From NCBI RefSeq assembly GCF_903915725.1, contig NZ_CAIWTY010000084.1, forward strand, positions 177,684 through 241,683: a DNA stretch of 64,000 nt, written 5' to 3'. Made by a program: the position numbers and the translations under genes. This stretch comes from an uncultured Rhodopila sp. (GTDB lineage: Bacteria > Pseudomonadota > Alphaproteobacteria > Acetobacterales > Acetobacteraceae). Positions 24,976 to 36,170 of this stretch are shown piece by piece; position 1 is the first letter of the stretch; every line of letters starts with the position of its first letter. Under the pieces are notes generated by a model, which ran no database searches, was not told where the DNA came from, and saw only the letters and a list, made by a program, of their open reading frames with translations.

Positions 24976-25321
24976 GCTGGCGACATTCTGACAGTTGCGG
25001 GGCGGTGGGCCCGATACCTATCAGGCTTGGCCCCCGAGGAGAAAAACTTTGCTCGACAGGCCCGCGTCACGATTCGCGGTAGCCGGGGCCGAACGCCGGG
25101 GAGTGCCGCCAATCAGGCGAGCCGGATCTTCTGACCTGACATAATGGTCGAGCGATTGCTTGACGTCGCCCCCGAAGTCTGCGGCCCGGCTAGTCCCGGA
25201 CCGCGATGCGGAGCCTCTGGCGGGTCTTGGCCAAGCCGAGATGTGGCCGCGGCGAAACGGCGAGCGGCATTTGCCGATGGCACCGCCGAACCTATAATGC
25301 AGCGGAAATGGAGACCACCGC
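24976..25321. other. 346-bp spacer between divergent genes
   Basis: Separates the ferredoxin (minus) from the glutaminyl cyclotransferase (plus). The right end holds a good sigma-70-type promoter at 25271-25298. I see no gene, repeat or RNA in the remainder. Confidence 0.6.
25271..25298 (+). promoter_or_regulatory. Sigma-70-type promoter of the glutaminyl cyclotransferase gene
   Basis: TTGCCG at 25271-25276 and a perfect TATAAT at 25293-25298 are separated by 16 bases. Transcription would start near 25305, about 17 bases before the ATG, with GGAG between. Confidence 0.6.
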
Positions 25322-26143
25322 ATGAACCGTCTGGTTGTTCTGCTGCTGATGCTGTGCGCCGCCTCGACGGCCGTTGCGGCCGATGGCAGCGATGGCGGCC
25401 ACATCCAGGTCACCCCGGAGCGAATCCTGAACCAGACCGCAATCCCGGTCTATGGCTACAAGGTCGTCGCAACCTATCCCCACGACACGAGTTCGTACAC
25501 CGAAGGCCTGCAGATGGTGAACGGCGCCATCTACGAGGGTACCGGCCTCTATGGCCACTCCACCGTGCGGCGATGGGACCTGAAGACCGGAAAGGTGCTG
25601 AATGAAACGACGCTGCCGGACATCTATTTCGGCGAAGGTGTCACCGTCCTGAACGGGACGCTGCATGAGCTGACCTATCTCGAGAACACCGGCTTCATCT
25701 ATGACCCCGGCACCTTGCGGCGGCGCGGAACGTTCCACTATGTCAACCAGGGCTGGGGGCTGACGCATGACGGGGCGCACCTGATCATGAGCGACGGGTC
25801 TTCGGCGATCCAGTTCCTCGACCCGCGGACGCATCGGCTGCTGCGCCGCATCTTCGTCACCGACGCCGTTGGTCCCGTCGGCTTTCTTAACGAACTCGAA
25901 TACGACCGCGGCAAGCTCTACGCCAACGTCTGGCAGACCGATTTCATCGCCATCATCAACCCGGAGACCGGCAGGATCACCGGCTGGATCAACCTTACCG
26001 GGCTGAACCCGGACCCGCAGAAGCTGGTCTACCCGCTGGTGCTGAACGGCATCGCCGTCAACACGGAAACCGGCCGCCTGCTGGTGACTGGCAAATGCTG
26101 GCCGCATGTGTGGGAGATCGATCTGGTTCCGCCGGTTAAGTAG
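25322..26143 (+). CDS. Secreted glutaminyl-peptide cyclotransferase (plant-type beta-propeller)
   Basis: A 273-residue protein with a Sec signal peptide (MNRLVVLLLMLCAASTAVA, cleavage after the AVA). The mature enzyme is a five-bladed propeller of the glutamine cyclotransferase family: YPHDTSSYTEGLQ, YEGTGLYGHSTVRRWDL, NELEYDRGKLYANVWQTD and GIAVNTETGRLLVTGK are family signatures. It converts N-terminal glutamine of peptides to pyroglutamate, in the periplasm or outside. A GGAG site precedes the ATG, a promoter is visible at 25271, and a strong hairpin follows the stop. Confidence 0.9.
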   Translation: MNRLVVLLLMLCAASTAVAADGSDGGHIQVTPERILNQTAIPVYGYKVVATYPHDTSSYTEGLQMVNGAIYEGTGLYGHSTVRRWDLKTGKVLNETTLPDIYFGEGVTVLNGTLHELTYLENTGFIYDPGTLRRRGTFHYVNQGWGLTHDGAHLIMSDGSSAIQFLDPRTHRLLRRIFVTDAVGPVGFLNELEYDRGKLYANVWQTDFIAIINPETGRITGWINLTGLNPDPQKLVYPLVLNGIAVNTETGRLLVTGKCWPHVWEIDLVPPVK

Positions 26144-26212
26144 CACCGTCCAGGCTGCGGCTGCAGTGCGACGCGTTTGTCGCGGCGATCCAGAAGCTAC
26201 TGTTTGCAGAGA

Positions 26213-26240
26213 CGGGCGTGGTCCGCTTGGACCACGCCCG
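26213..26240. terminator. Bidirectional terminator hairpin
   Basis: A perfect 12-bp stem CGGGCGTGGTCC/GGACCACGCCCG with a GCTT loop between the convergent glutaminyl cyclotransferase and clpB genes. T-rich runs are short on both sides, so efficiency is uncertain. Confidence 0.7.
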
Positions 26241-26249
26241 CGCGGCAAA

Positions 26250-28829
<2,580 letters not shown>

Positions 28830-28903
28830 AGCTTAGTCCCTTCACTCAGGCGACTAGCCGGTCCATGCCCCTGCTCAGGCGGCCTGGAACGGCTGTGCCG
28901 TCG

Positions 28904-28932
28904 AAGTGGGGCGGCGCGGACTGAGCCTCAAG
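28904..28932 (-). promoter_or_regulatory. Heat-shock (sigma-32, RpoH) promoter of clpB
   Basis: Read on the minus strand, CTTGAGG (28932-28926), a 14-base spacer, and CCCCACTT (28911-28904) match the RpoH consensus CTTGAAA-N13-15-CCCCATNT well. It points toward clpB with an untranslated leader of about 70 bases. Heat induction of clpB is well established elsewhere. Confidence 0.75.
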
Positions 28933-29207
28933 GGGGAGTGACCGAACGAGACCGAATATCTGTATCGCTATCCGGTCAAGCGTCCGCCGGAGGCCGCGGG
29001 TTCGGCGGATGTCGAAATCTGCGGAGCGAGCGTAGGGAGCGGGCGTTCACGCCAAGGCATCGCGAGCCGCGGCTTCGGCCGGCTGGGTGTTGATAGCGAA
29101 GTCGTCGCTTGCGGGCGCTTCAGGGACGAGGGGACGCAATGGATCTACGGACCCATGATAACGGCCAAAGCGTTTCCTCCCTCAAGCTGACCGCGTAAAC
29201 ATGCTGA

Positions 29208-29234
29208 CGCGGTGCTCTGTTCAGGAGCACCGCG
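29208..29234 (-). terminator. Possible terminator of the RTX-repeat gene
   Basis: Inverted repeat CGCGGTGCTC/GAGCACCGCG with a 7-base TGTTCAG loop, downstream of the RTX gene stop on the minus strand. No clear U-tract follows. Confidence 0.4.
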
Positions 29235-29304
29235 AACTGCGCCGGCCATCCGGAGTGGAGTCTGCATCCCGGCAAAACACCGCGATGCAGACGGGTGATC
29301 AGGT

Positions 29305-30501
29305 CTAGACGAAGTTGCTGCTTCCGAGAGTCTGCGTCACGTTGTCGAACTTGACGGTCGTGCCATCGGAAAGGGTCAGGGTAAGGTTGCCGCCCGTGAC
29401 ATTCTGGCCGCCGGCGATCGTGGTAACACCGTCCAGGTGAACCTTGATGTTCGCCTCCTGAGCGGTGTGATAGCCTGAGACCTCCAAGGTCCCGGGGCCG
29501 TTATTGGCGACAAACTCGAACAGGTTGCTGGTAGTGCCTGTCGCAGTGATCGTCGCATATCCCGAACCGCCGACGAAGGTGTCGCTGCCCAGGCCCGCGT
29601 TAATCTTATCATGGCCGGAACCGGCATAGACCGTGTCGTTACCATAGGCTTTCAGGGTTTCGTTGCCGGAACCGGCGTAAAGCAGCTGGTTCGCAGCCTT
29701 CGCCGTCAGAACGTCCCCGGTTCCGCCGCCGAACAGCGAAGCCGTGCCGGTGCCAGCCGTCAGCAGGTTATTGCCGTCGGAGCCGCCCTGGACGTACTCG
29801 CTGCCGCTGGTGCCCTGAATTGTAACGCTGCCGGTTGTGCCCGCGATGGTCACGTTGGCCGAGGCGCCAACGAAATCGATGCTGCCGTCACCGCCGAAAA
29901 TAAGGTCGCTGCTGCTGGCCGAAGCGAGAATGGTCGCCGCACCCGTGCCCGCTGTAATGAAATCCTGGCCCGTGGAGTAAACCAGGTCGGTGCCGCTACC
30001 CAATTGGATCGTGTTGCTGCCGGTGCCGCCCTGGATCGTGGTGTTACCCGAGCCGGCGTCGGTGATGGTATTGGGGCCGTTGCCGGTGCTCAGCAACCAG
30101 TTCCCCGAGCCGCCAACCAGCAGGGAGTTGGTGCCTCCACCTGCCGCCACCGTGCCGGAGCCGCCCGAAGTATGGAAAGTGAGGTTGGTCGCGGCGTCGG
30201 AGAGGATCTCCTGACCGGCGTGGTTGTTGCCGCTAACCTCGGCATCACCAACTACGTTAATGACGTCGACGGTGTATTTGGCGGGCAGGACGGCCTGCTC
30301 GGTCGATTGGAACAGGATGCCGGTCTGGCTGCCGGTCAACGTCGGCGGCGGAGCGCCCGGAGATCCGACGATCGTCTTTGCGATGGCGATGTCATAATTA
30401 ATTTGTGCTGCCAGCGTTTGCGCCAGGGCGAGGTTGGCGTTGGCGTCATAGTTTAGCACGACGGACTGGGAGTTAGTACCGGTGATCGTTACAGACGACA
30501 T
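29305..30501 (-). CDS. RTX-like glycine/Asn-rich repeat protein, probably secreted
   Basis: A 398-residue protein that starts MSSVTITGTNSQSVVLNYD without a signal peptide. From residue 110 on it is made of degenerate nonapeptide-like repeats: GSGNWLLSTGNGPNTITDAG, GSGTDLVYSTGQDFITAG, GSGNETLKAYGNDTVYAG, GSGHDKINAGLGSDTFVGG. This is the calcium-binding beta-roll pattern of type I-secreted proteins, with a C-terminal domain ending in TVKFDNVTQTLGSSNFV. No catalytic domain is recognised, so a surface or matrix protein is plausible. The repeats also make the DNA internally repetitive. AGGAGAG precedes the ATG. Confidence 0.75.
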   Translation of the reverse strand: MSSVTITGTNSQSVVLNYDANANLALAQTLAAQINYDIAIAKTIVGSPGAPPPTLTGSQTGILFQSTEQAVLPAKYTVDVINVVGDAEVSGNNHAGQEILSDAATNLTFHTSGGSGTVAAGGGTNSLLVGGSGNWLLSTGNGPNTITDAGSGNTTIQGGTGSNTIQLGSGTDLVYSTGQDFITAGTGAATILASASSSDLIFGGDGSIDFVGASANVTIAGTTGSVTIQGTSGSEYVQGGSDGNNLLTAGTGTASLFGGGTGDVLTAKAANQLLYAGSGNETLKAYGNDTVYAGSGHDKINAGLGSDTFVGGSGYATITATGTTSNLFEFVANNGPGTLEVSGYHTAQEANIKVHLDGVTTIAGGQNVTGGNLTLTLSDGTTVKFDNVTQTLGSSNFV

Positions 30502-31154
30502 TCAATCTCTCCTGAAACAAGAAACGTTGGCTGCATCGATATCTTGCGAGCTTGGATATGCACCATACTGATAACAGATCAAATTGGAAGGGGTTAATGG
30601 GGTGCATCAAAAAATCTCTTTTTTAAATCTGTCATCGAAATCGTTGTGATTGATGTCTATTTATTATCACGGAAAAGTCATTTAGGCATCGGGTCCCGTC
30701 CCGGGACGGCAGGAACCGTTTTTTGGATTTCGCCAGAAACTAATACGGGCTGAATTGTGTATTTTTCTGGACTCGGAGGCCGGTATTACGACGAATCCAG
30801 CCATTTATGCCTGGTGGAACAAAACCGATAAACACTCCCAGCCTTGCCGCTGCCAAATGAGAAGCCGTTGCACATCGATGAACCCGGCAATGGCCCCGGG
30901 CGGAGGGCTTCGCTGAGGCACCGAGGCAAACTTCCGCGTCACGCCACGCCGGAGACACCGATTGGCTGCCAAGCCCGGAAAACCTGGCGCCCCCATCATG
31001 TTTCGACGGCCGGCGCAATGAGGGCCATCGGATGCCGCTACGTCACGCAGGACCTGTGCGGCACGGAGCCTCGGGTTCGGCTATCCGATCGACCGCGCGA
31101 GCCTTACCGCCACAACGGTTATATTGAGGATGAGAACGACGCCATGTCGAAACG
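30502..31154. other. 653-bp intergenic region, AT-rich on the left
   Basis: The left 280 bases are unusually AT-rich for this genome (for example AAAAAATCTCTTTTTTAAA) and form the upstream region of the RTX gene. A perfect 14-bp palindrome CCGTCCCGGGACGG lies at 30696-30709, with a TTTTTT run 20 bases later. The right half has normal G+C and no coding content that I trust. Confidence 0.55.
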
Positions 31155-31556
31155 CTATGCGGGGGTAAAAAACGGCAGGACCGGTCCGTCCCCCTCCGCC
31201 TTGATAAACGTCACCTTCACATCGAGGCCGATCTTGAGTGCACCGAGGTCGGTGTCGACGAAGTTGGTCAGCACGGACGGACCTTCCGCCAGCGTGACGT
31301 ACCCGATGGCATAAGGCGGAGTCGCTCGCTCCATCACGCTATATGTATAGATCTTTGCATTTCCAGATGCCTGCTCCCACTCACAGTTGCCAAAGCAGAA
31401 TGGACACAGCTCTCGCGGGTACCAATGCGCTTTTTTACAACTTGTGCAGCGGCGGATCATCAGCTTTCCCTCGGCCGCGCCTTCGAAAAACGGCTTGGTT
31501 TCCGGATTGGTTTCAGGCGTGCCGACGAACTGGATTTTCCTTGCCACGTAAGCCAT
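31155..31556 (-). CDS. DUF35 (OB-fold, rubredoxin-like zinc ribbon) acyl-CoA-associated protein
   Basis: A 133-residue protein with an N-terminal helix and zinc ribbon (Cys37, Cys40, Cys51, Cys54 in RRCTSCKK and ELCPFCFG) followed by an OB-fold (KIYTYSVMERATPPYAIGYVTL). DUF35 proteins bind acyl-CoA and pair with thiolase-like or hydratase partners, as in steroid side-chain degradation. It starts 4 bp after the thiolase-like gene on the same strand, so the two probably form a complex. I chose the ATG at 31556, where homology starts. Confidence 0.88.
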   Translation of the reverse strand: MAYVARKIQFVGTPETNPETKPFFEGAAEGKLMIRRCTSCKKAHWYPRELCPFCFGNCEWEQASGNAKIYTYSVMERATPPYAIGYVTLAEGPSVLTNFVDTDLGALKIGLDVKVTFIKAEGDGPVLPFFTPA

Positions 31557-31560
31557 GAGG

Positions 31561-32733
31561 TTACTCCCGTTCCAAAATGACTGTGCTGCCGCAATGGCGC
31601 GTCCCGAGCGTGCCGCCGGTGCCATGGGCGATGGCGAGGTCGCAGTTGCGGACCTGAACGGCGGGATGCGCCTCGTTGCGCAGCTGGCGCACCGCCTCGA
31701 TGATCTTGGTGATGCCGCCGCGATTCGCCGGGTGGTTGGAGCACAATCCGCCGCCGTCGGTGTTGAACGGCAACTTCCCGATTCCGGAAATCAGGTTACC
31801 GTCGGCAACGAACTTGCCGCCCTGGCCCTTCTCGCAAAATCCGAGGTCTTCCAGCTGCATCAGCACGGTGATCGTGAAGCTGTCGTAGATCGAGGCGTAT
31901 TTGATGTCTGCCGGCTTGATCCCGGCCATCTCCCAGGCCGGCGGACCGGACCAGCGGGCCGCCGTATAGGTCAGGTCAATCTGGCCGCCGGCCTGATGCT
32001 TCGGCGACTCGCCGACTCCGATGACCTTCACCAAGGGCCGTTTCAGGCTTTTGGCAATTTCGGGTTTCGTCAGCACCAGCGCACCGCCGCCGTCGCTGAT
32101 TACGCAACAATCCAGCCGGTGCAGCGGAGTCGAAACCATTGGCGAGTTGACCACGTCTTCCACGGTGACCACGTCGCGCAGCATGGCGTTCGGATTGTGC
32201 TGGGCGTGATGCGAGGCCGCCACCTTGATCCAGGCGAGCTGCTGGCTAGATGTACCGTACTCATATATATGTCGCTGTGCGCACATTCCGTACAGGTTCG
32301 CTGTTGCGGGTCCGTACGGGAACTCGAACTGCATTTCGGGCGCGGCCGGATTTCCCGGACGCGGCGCGGTGCCGGTCGCCTGGCCCTCGCTGCGCGGCCG
32401 CCCGGCCAGGGTGATCAGAGCGACATTGCAACGGCCGGCCGCGATCGCCTCCAGCGCATGGCCGACGGCCACCTGGTAGGAGGAGCCGCCGACGTCAGTG
32501 CTGTCCACGTGGCGGCATTTCAGGTTCATGTAGTCAACCATGGACAGCGGCCCGAGCGCGCCGGGCGCGTCGCCGGCACAGAAATAGCCGTCCACATCGT
32601 CCTTTGTCAGTCCCGCATCGGCCAGTGCGCCTCTGGCACATTCGGCATGCAGCAAAGCGATCGACTTGTCCGGCGCCTTGCGCGTGGGATGTTCCCACGC
32701 CCCGGCGATATAGGCGGCACCCTTCAGACTCAT
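31561..32733 (-). CDS. Thiolase-like protein lacking the nucleophilic cysteine (Ltp2/SCP-x type)
   Basis: A 390-residue thiolase-superfamily protein. The start GAAYIAGAWEHPTRKAPDKS and end VQVRNCDLAIAHGTGGTLG match the SCP2-thiolase clade. At the position of the active-site Cys the protein reads STDVGGSSYQ, and the C-terminal CGGG-type motif is GTGGTLGTRHC, so both thiolase cysteines appear absent, while SNHPANRGG keeps a His. Such proteins with a DUF35 partner include Ltp2, which catalyses retro-aldol cleavage of acyl-CoA. The chemistry here is therefore more likely aldolase than thiolase. Substrate unknown. Confidence 0.8.
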   Translation of the reverse strand: MSLKGAAYIAGAWEHPTRKAPDKSIALLHAECARGALADAGLTKDDVDGYFCAGDAPGALGPLSMVDYMNLKCRHVDSTDVGGSSYQVAVGHALEAIAAGRCNVALITLAGRPRSEGQATGTAPRPGNPAAPEMQFEFPYGPATANLYGMCAQRHIYEYGTSSQQLAWIKVAASHHAQHNPNAMLRDVVTVEDVVNSPMVSTPLHRLDCCVISDGGGALVLTKPEIAKSLKRPLVKVIGVGESPKHQAGGQIDLTYTAARWSGPPAWEMAGIKPADIKYASIYDSFTITVLMQLEDLGFCEKGQGGKFVADGNLISGIGKLPFNTDGGGLCSNHPANRGGITKIIEAVRQLRNEAHPAVQVRNCDLAIAHGTGGTLGTRHCGSTVILERE

Positions 32734-32956
32734 GCTTCTCTCCCTTTGGCGACCGCCGCGTGGCGGCGATCCAATTCAGACCGAGGGGATTATACTGATG
32801 AGTAGGATCACGGCTACCCCGCCGCCGGGGCCGCGCGGGGCGCCGCGCGCCTGCCGGCACGGGGCGGTTGACCGATATGTCAATTTGTGTCAGAGATAAT
32901 GTTGCACTTGTTTGTGAACGGCTCACGGTGCCATGGTCCGCCGCGAAAGGTGGACC

Positions 32957-33682
32957 ATGGAGACATTATCGCGAATTGCTGTCGTTGAAGACGATCCGGA
33001 GATCAGCCGGATGATGGTTAGTTTCATGACCGACCATGGTTTCGACGTCAGTCCCGCGCGCAGTGGCCGCGACCTTGACAGGGTCATGTCCGCCGGGAAA
33101 ATCGATTGCGTAATCCTTGATGTCGGGTTGCCGGGGGAAGACGGCCTCAGCATCTGTAGGCGGTTGCGCGGGAAATCATCCGTGCCGATCATCATGGTTA
33201 CGGCGCGTGGAACTGAAACGGATCGCATCGTCGGATTGGAACTTGGCGCGGATGATTACTTGCCCAAGCCGTTCAACCCGCGCGAACTCGTTGCCCGGGT
33301 CAAGGCCGTCATCCGCCGCAGCGGGGCCCCTGAAGCGGCCGCAGTACCGGCGCCGCAGACCCTGATGTTCGAAGGCTGGAAACTGGATATGGCGCGGCGG
33401 CAGTTGTTCGACCCGGCCGGCGCACCGCGTTCTCTGACCAGCGGGGAGTTCAACGTCCTGGCGCTGTTCTGTACGCACTCGCGGAAGGTTTTGTCGCGCG
33501 ACGATCTGCTGGAGTTGTTGCACGGCCGGGCGGCGGCGGTGTTCGACCGCAGCATCGACGTGCAGATCAGCCGGTTGCGCCGCAAGATAGAAACGAATCT
33601 GAAAGATCCGTCATTTATCAAAACGATCCGCTATGGCGGATATTTTTTCACCCCCGAAGTCACCGCGCTGACCGAAGCGTAA
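32957..33682 (+). CDS. OmpR/PhoB-family response regulator (orphan)
   Basis: A 241-residue two-component regulator. The receiver domain has the acidic pair EDD at 11-13, phospho-acceptor Asp55 in VILDVGLPGEDG, the MVTARG Thr and the conserved Lys in LPKPFNPRELVARVKA. The C-terminal winged helix is recognisable by SGEFNVLALFCTHSRKVLSRDDLLE and IDVQISRLRRKIE. I chose the ATG at 32957, preceded by AAGGTGG. No histidine kinase gene is adjacent, so the partner is elsewhere. Targets unknown. Confidence 0.93.
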   Translation: METLSRIAVVEDDPEISRMMVSFMTDHGFDVSPARSGRDLDRVMSAGKIDCVILDVGLPGEDGLSICRRLRGKSSVPIIMVTARGTETDRIVGLELGADDYLPKPFNPRELVARVKAVIRRSGAPEAAAVPAPQTLMFEGWKLDMARRQLFDPAGAPRSLTSGEFNVLALFCTHSRKVLSRDDLLELLHGRAAAVFDRSIDVQISRLRRKIETNLKDPSFIKTIRYGGYFFTPEVTALTEA

Positions 33683-33713
33683 GCGCCGTGCCCGCTTTAT
33701 AATTCGCCCGACC

Positions 33714-33741
33714 AGGGCCGGCGGCTTTCACCGCCGGCCCT
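33714..33741. terminator. Strong bidirectional terminator hairpin
   Basis: Perfect 11-bp stem AGGGCCGGCGG/CCGCCGGCCCT with a CTTTCA loop, exactly between the convergent response regulator and thiolase genes. Confidence 0.75.
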
Positions 33742-33754
33742 CGCCGTTTCGCCT

Positions 33755-34942
33755 TCAGTGCACCGGGCGCTCGAAGATCGCCGCGATCCCCTGCCCGCCG
33801 CCGATGCACATCGTCACCAGCGCATAGCGGCCGCCGATGCGCTCCAGTTCATACAGCGCCTTCACCACCAGGATCGCCCCGGTCGCGCCGATGGGATGGC
33901 CGAGCGAAATGCCGGAACCGTTCGGATTGACCTTGTCCGGGTGGAAGCCGAGCTCCTTCGCGACCGCGCAGGCTTGCGCGGCGAAGGCTTCGTTCGCCTC
34001 GATGACATCGATCTGCTCGAGGGTCAGGCCAGCCTTCTTCAGCGCGAGGCGCACGGCCGGCACCGGACCGATGCCCATCAGCTTCGGTTCGACGCCGGCA
34101 TGGGCATACGCCACCAGCCGGCCCAGCGCCTTGGCGCCGCGCTTGGCCAGGGTATCGCCGTCCATCAGCACCACTGCGGCGGCGCCGTCATTGATGCCGG
34201 AGGCATTGCCGGCGGTGACCGTTCCGTCCTTCTTGAACGCGGTCCGCAGCTTCGACAGATCCTCAGCCGTTAGCCCGCCGCGGACATGCTCGTCGGTGTC
34301 GAAGACGGTCTCGCCCTTGCGCGTCTTCAGCACCGTCGGCAGGATCTGCGCCTTGAAGCGGCCTTCCTTGATCGCATGGGCGGCACGATGGTGCGACACG
34401 AGAGCCAGATCGTCCTGGTTCTGCCGGGTGATCTGATGCGCTTCCGCGACGTTTTCCGCGGTGATGCCCATGTGGATGGTGTGGAACGGATCGTTCAGCG
34501 CGGCGACCATCATGTCGATCACCGTCGCGTCGCCCATGCGCTGGCCCCAACGCTGGCCGGGGGACAGGTAGCCACCGCGGCTCATGTTCTCGGCGCCGCC
34601 GGCGAGGCCGATATCGGCGTCCCCGAGGGTGATCGCCTGCGCGGTGGAGATGATCGCCTGCAGGCCGGACCCGCAAAGACGGTTCACCGTCAGGGCCGGG
34701 GCTTCGATCGTAACGCCGGCGTTCACCGACGCGACGCGGGACAGGTACATGTCCTTCGCTTCGGTGTGGATGACGTTGCCGAAAACGACATGCTGCACTT
34801 CGGCGCCGTCAACATTGGCGCGTGCAAGCGCCTCTCTGGACACGTTGGCGCCCAATTCCGTCGGCGGAACATCCTTGAGGCTGCCGCCGAAATCGCCGAT
34901 GGCGGTACGGACGCCGGAAACTATGAAAACTTCGCGTTGCAT
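33755..34942 (-). CDS. Acetyl-CoA C-acyltransferase (thiolase)
   Basis: A 395-residue classical thiolase. All catalytic residues are present: Cys90 in NRLCGSGLQ, the His in GISLGHPIGATGA, and the C-terminal Cys in TMCIGGGQG. It condenses or cleaves acetoacetyl- or 3-ketoacyl-CoA, serving polyhydroxybutyrate synthesis or fatty acid breakdown. Sequence features fit the BktB/PhaA/PcaF group without allowing a choice. It is monocistronic, with a terminator hairpin at its 3' end. Confidence 0.92.
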   Translation of the reverse strand: MQREVFIVSGVRTAIGDFGGSLKDVPPTELGANVSREALARANVDGAEVQHVVFGNVIHTEAKDMYLSRVASVNAGVTIEAPALTVNRLCGSGLQAIISTAQAITLGDADIGLAGGAENMSRGGYLSPGQRWGQRMGDATVIDMMVAALNDPFHTIHMGITAENVAEAHQITRQNQDDLALVSHHRAAHAIKEGRFKAQILPTVLKTRKGETVFDTDEHVRGGLTAEDLSKLRTAFKKDGTVTAGNASGINDGAAAVVLMDGDTLAKRGAKALGRLVAYAHAGVEPKLMGIGPVPAVRLALKKAGLTLEQIDVIEANEAFAAQACAVAKELGFHPDKVNPNGSGISLGHPIGATGAILVVKALYELERIGGRYALVTMCIGGGQGIAAIFERPVH

Positions 34943-35129
34943 GGACGTGCCCTTTTGTTGCGTGGACCGCCGGGTTCATGGCACGCACCGGGGGTTGTGT
35001 GCAAGATGGGGAGATCACGCTTCCCGGGCCAAACTCACCGCAGCGTGATCGGCCCGGGCGCTTTCCGGGCCGGCAAAATGGCTCGGCGGCAATGCAGAAC
35101 GTTTCGCCGCCTTTAATGGGTTGCCGGCC

Positions 35130-35636
35130 TCAGCGGTCGCGCTTCGCCTGAGCGGCCTTGACCGCCTGCGAAACCCGCCCGATCTCCCGGGGATCAGCCC
35201 TTACAGTCGGCCGAAGGCTGGTGTTCGGTTGCATGCCGCCAGAGGCCGTTCGTCCGCCCGAAGGATGACGCGGCGCGGCCTTGACCGCCTTCAACGCCAC
35301 CGCCTTGCGCATTACCTCCGCCTGCGTCGGGGTATCGAGTTTCCGCAGCGCGGCGGCAACCCGCGCCAGCGCGTCGGCCAGCACCTTGGCCTTTTCCACG
35401 GTTCCCATATTGTCGCGGGCTGGAGAGGCGCCTCTGGGGTCGCTTTTGCCGCGGATCTCACGCGTCTGCTGCCACCCGATCCGCTGAGCGCGGTCGCGCG
35501 CCTGGCGCAACCGCCTGGCCAGGGCGTGAAGTTCCTGCCTCGATCGCCCGGCGATGCCGGGCGGTCTGGTTTGCTGCACAATCTCCCGTTCCGCGACGCT
35601 GAGAAGCCGATCTTCGGGGTCGCTTTGCAAGTTCAT
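35130..35636 (-). CDS. Hypothetical charged protein
   Basis: A 168-residue protein, strongly basic, rich in Arg, Ala and Gln. The N-terminal half (RLLSVAEREIVQQTRPP, ELHALARRLRQARDRAQRIG) reads as helical, with a low-complexity C-terminal tail. No domain recognised; nucleic-acid binding would fit the charge but is speculation. I chose the ATG at 35636 because GGAGG stands five bases upstream; an ATG four codons earlier at 35648 is possible. Confidence 0.55.
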   Translation of the reverse strand: MNLQSDPEDRLLSVAEREIVQQTRPPGIAGRSRQELHALARRLRQARDRAQRIGWQQTREIRGKSDPRGASPARDNMGTVEKAKVLADALARVAAALRKLDTPTQAEVMRKAVALKAVKAAPRHPSGGRTASGGMQPNTSLRPTVRADPREIGRVSQAVKAAQAKRDR

Positions 35637-35791
35637 GGCCGCCTCCATCGTTAATATGGAGTAGGCGAGGAAGTGGTGGTGAGGCGCTACCCTCCGGCGC
35701 TTGGCTCACGGCGATTTGCGCGCCGGCAGGGGCCCGTACCCGGCGTGGACAACGAAACGGCTACAAGCTACCCGACAATCAGGAGGTATGA

Positions 35792-35962
35792 ATGCCCGCT
35801 CAGACCCTACTTATCTGGCTTGCCATCATCTGGATCGGCGCGGCCCTGATCGGGCTGACGCTCCATATCATCAAGCTGCTGCTGATCGTTGCCCTGCTAG
35901 CCTCCGCCGTCGTGCTGGTGCTCGGCATAGCCTCCAGGATCGGCATCGTCCGCTGGCGATAG
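35792..35962 (+). CDS. Small hydrophobic membrane protein
   Basis: A 56-residue protein that is almost entirely two hydrophobic helices: TLLIWLAIIWIGAALIGLTL and LLLIVALLASAVVLVLGIA, joined by HIIK and ending in a basic IVRWR tail. A textbook AGGAGG lies at 35781-35786, five bases before the ATG, which makes translation credible despite its size. It resembles stress-type small membrane proteins in form only; function unknown. Confidence 0.65.
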   Translation: MPAQTLLIWLAIIWIGAALIGLTLHIIKLLLIVALLASAVVLVLGIASRIGIVRWR

Positions 35963-36170
35963 GGTGGATCGTTCCGCAGCAGGGTATACTGTTTTTCGCT
36001 CGCGGCCGGTCCTCTCGTCCTGCGTATCGGGGCCAGGGATGGCGCTGACCGTCGCGGACTGGGGGCTTTTGCCGCGACGCCGAGCCCCCGGCTGTCCCGG
36101 GGGCCGCAATACCGGGGCGGCAAGCGAGAGCGTGTGCTACCACACCGCTCGAATATCAAATCCCGCGGCT

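Larger units (their letters stand above)
28830..29304. other. 475-bp spacer holding the clpB promoter and an RTX-gene terminator
   Basis: The left part holds the sigma-32-type promoter of clpB (28904-28932). The right part holds two inverted repeats: a 10-bp stem at 29208-29234 and a GTCTGCATC/GATGCAGAC pair at 29261-29293, either of which could end transcription of the RTX-repeat gene. No gene is seen. Confidence 0.6.

Noticed and set aside
29600..30150. Possible CRISPR array because of regular repeats
   Set aside because: The repeats are degenerate, contiguous and encode the glycine/Asn-rich RTX pattern in one frame; no conserved repeat-spacer structure or cas gene exists.
30844..31314. 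156-codon plus-strand frame
   Set aside because: It runs into the DUF35 gene on the opposite strand, has no recognisable domain and no good ribosome site.
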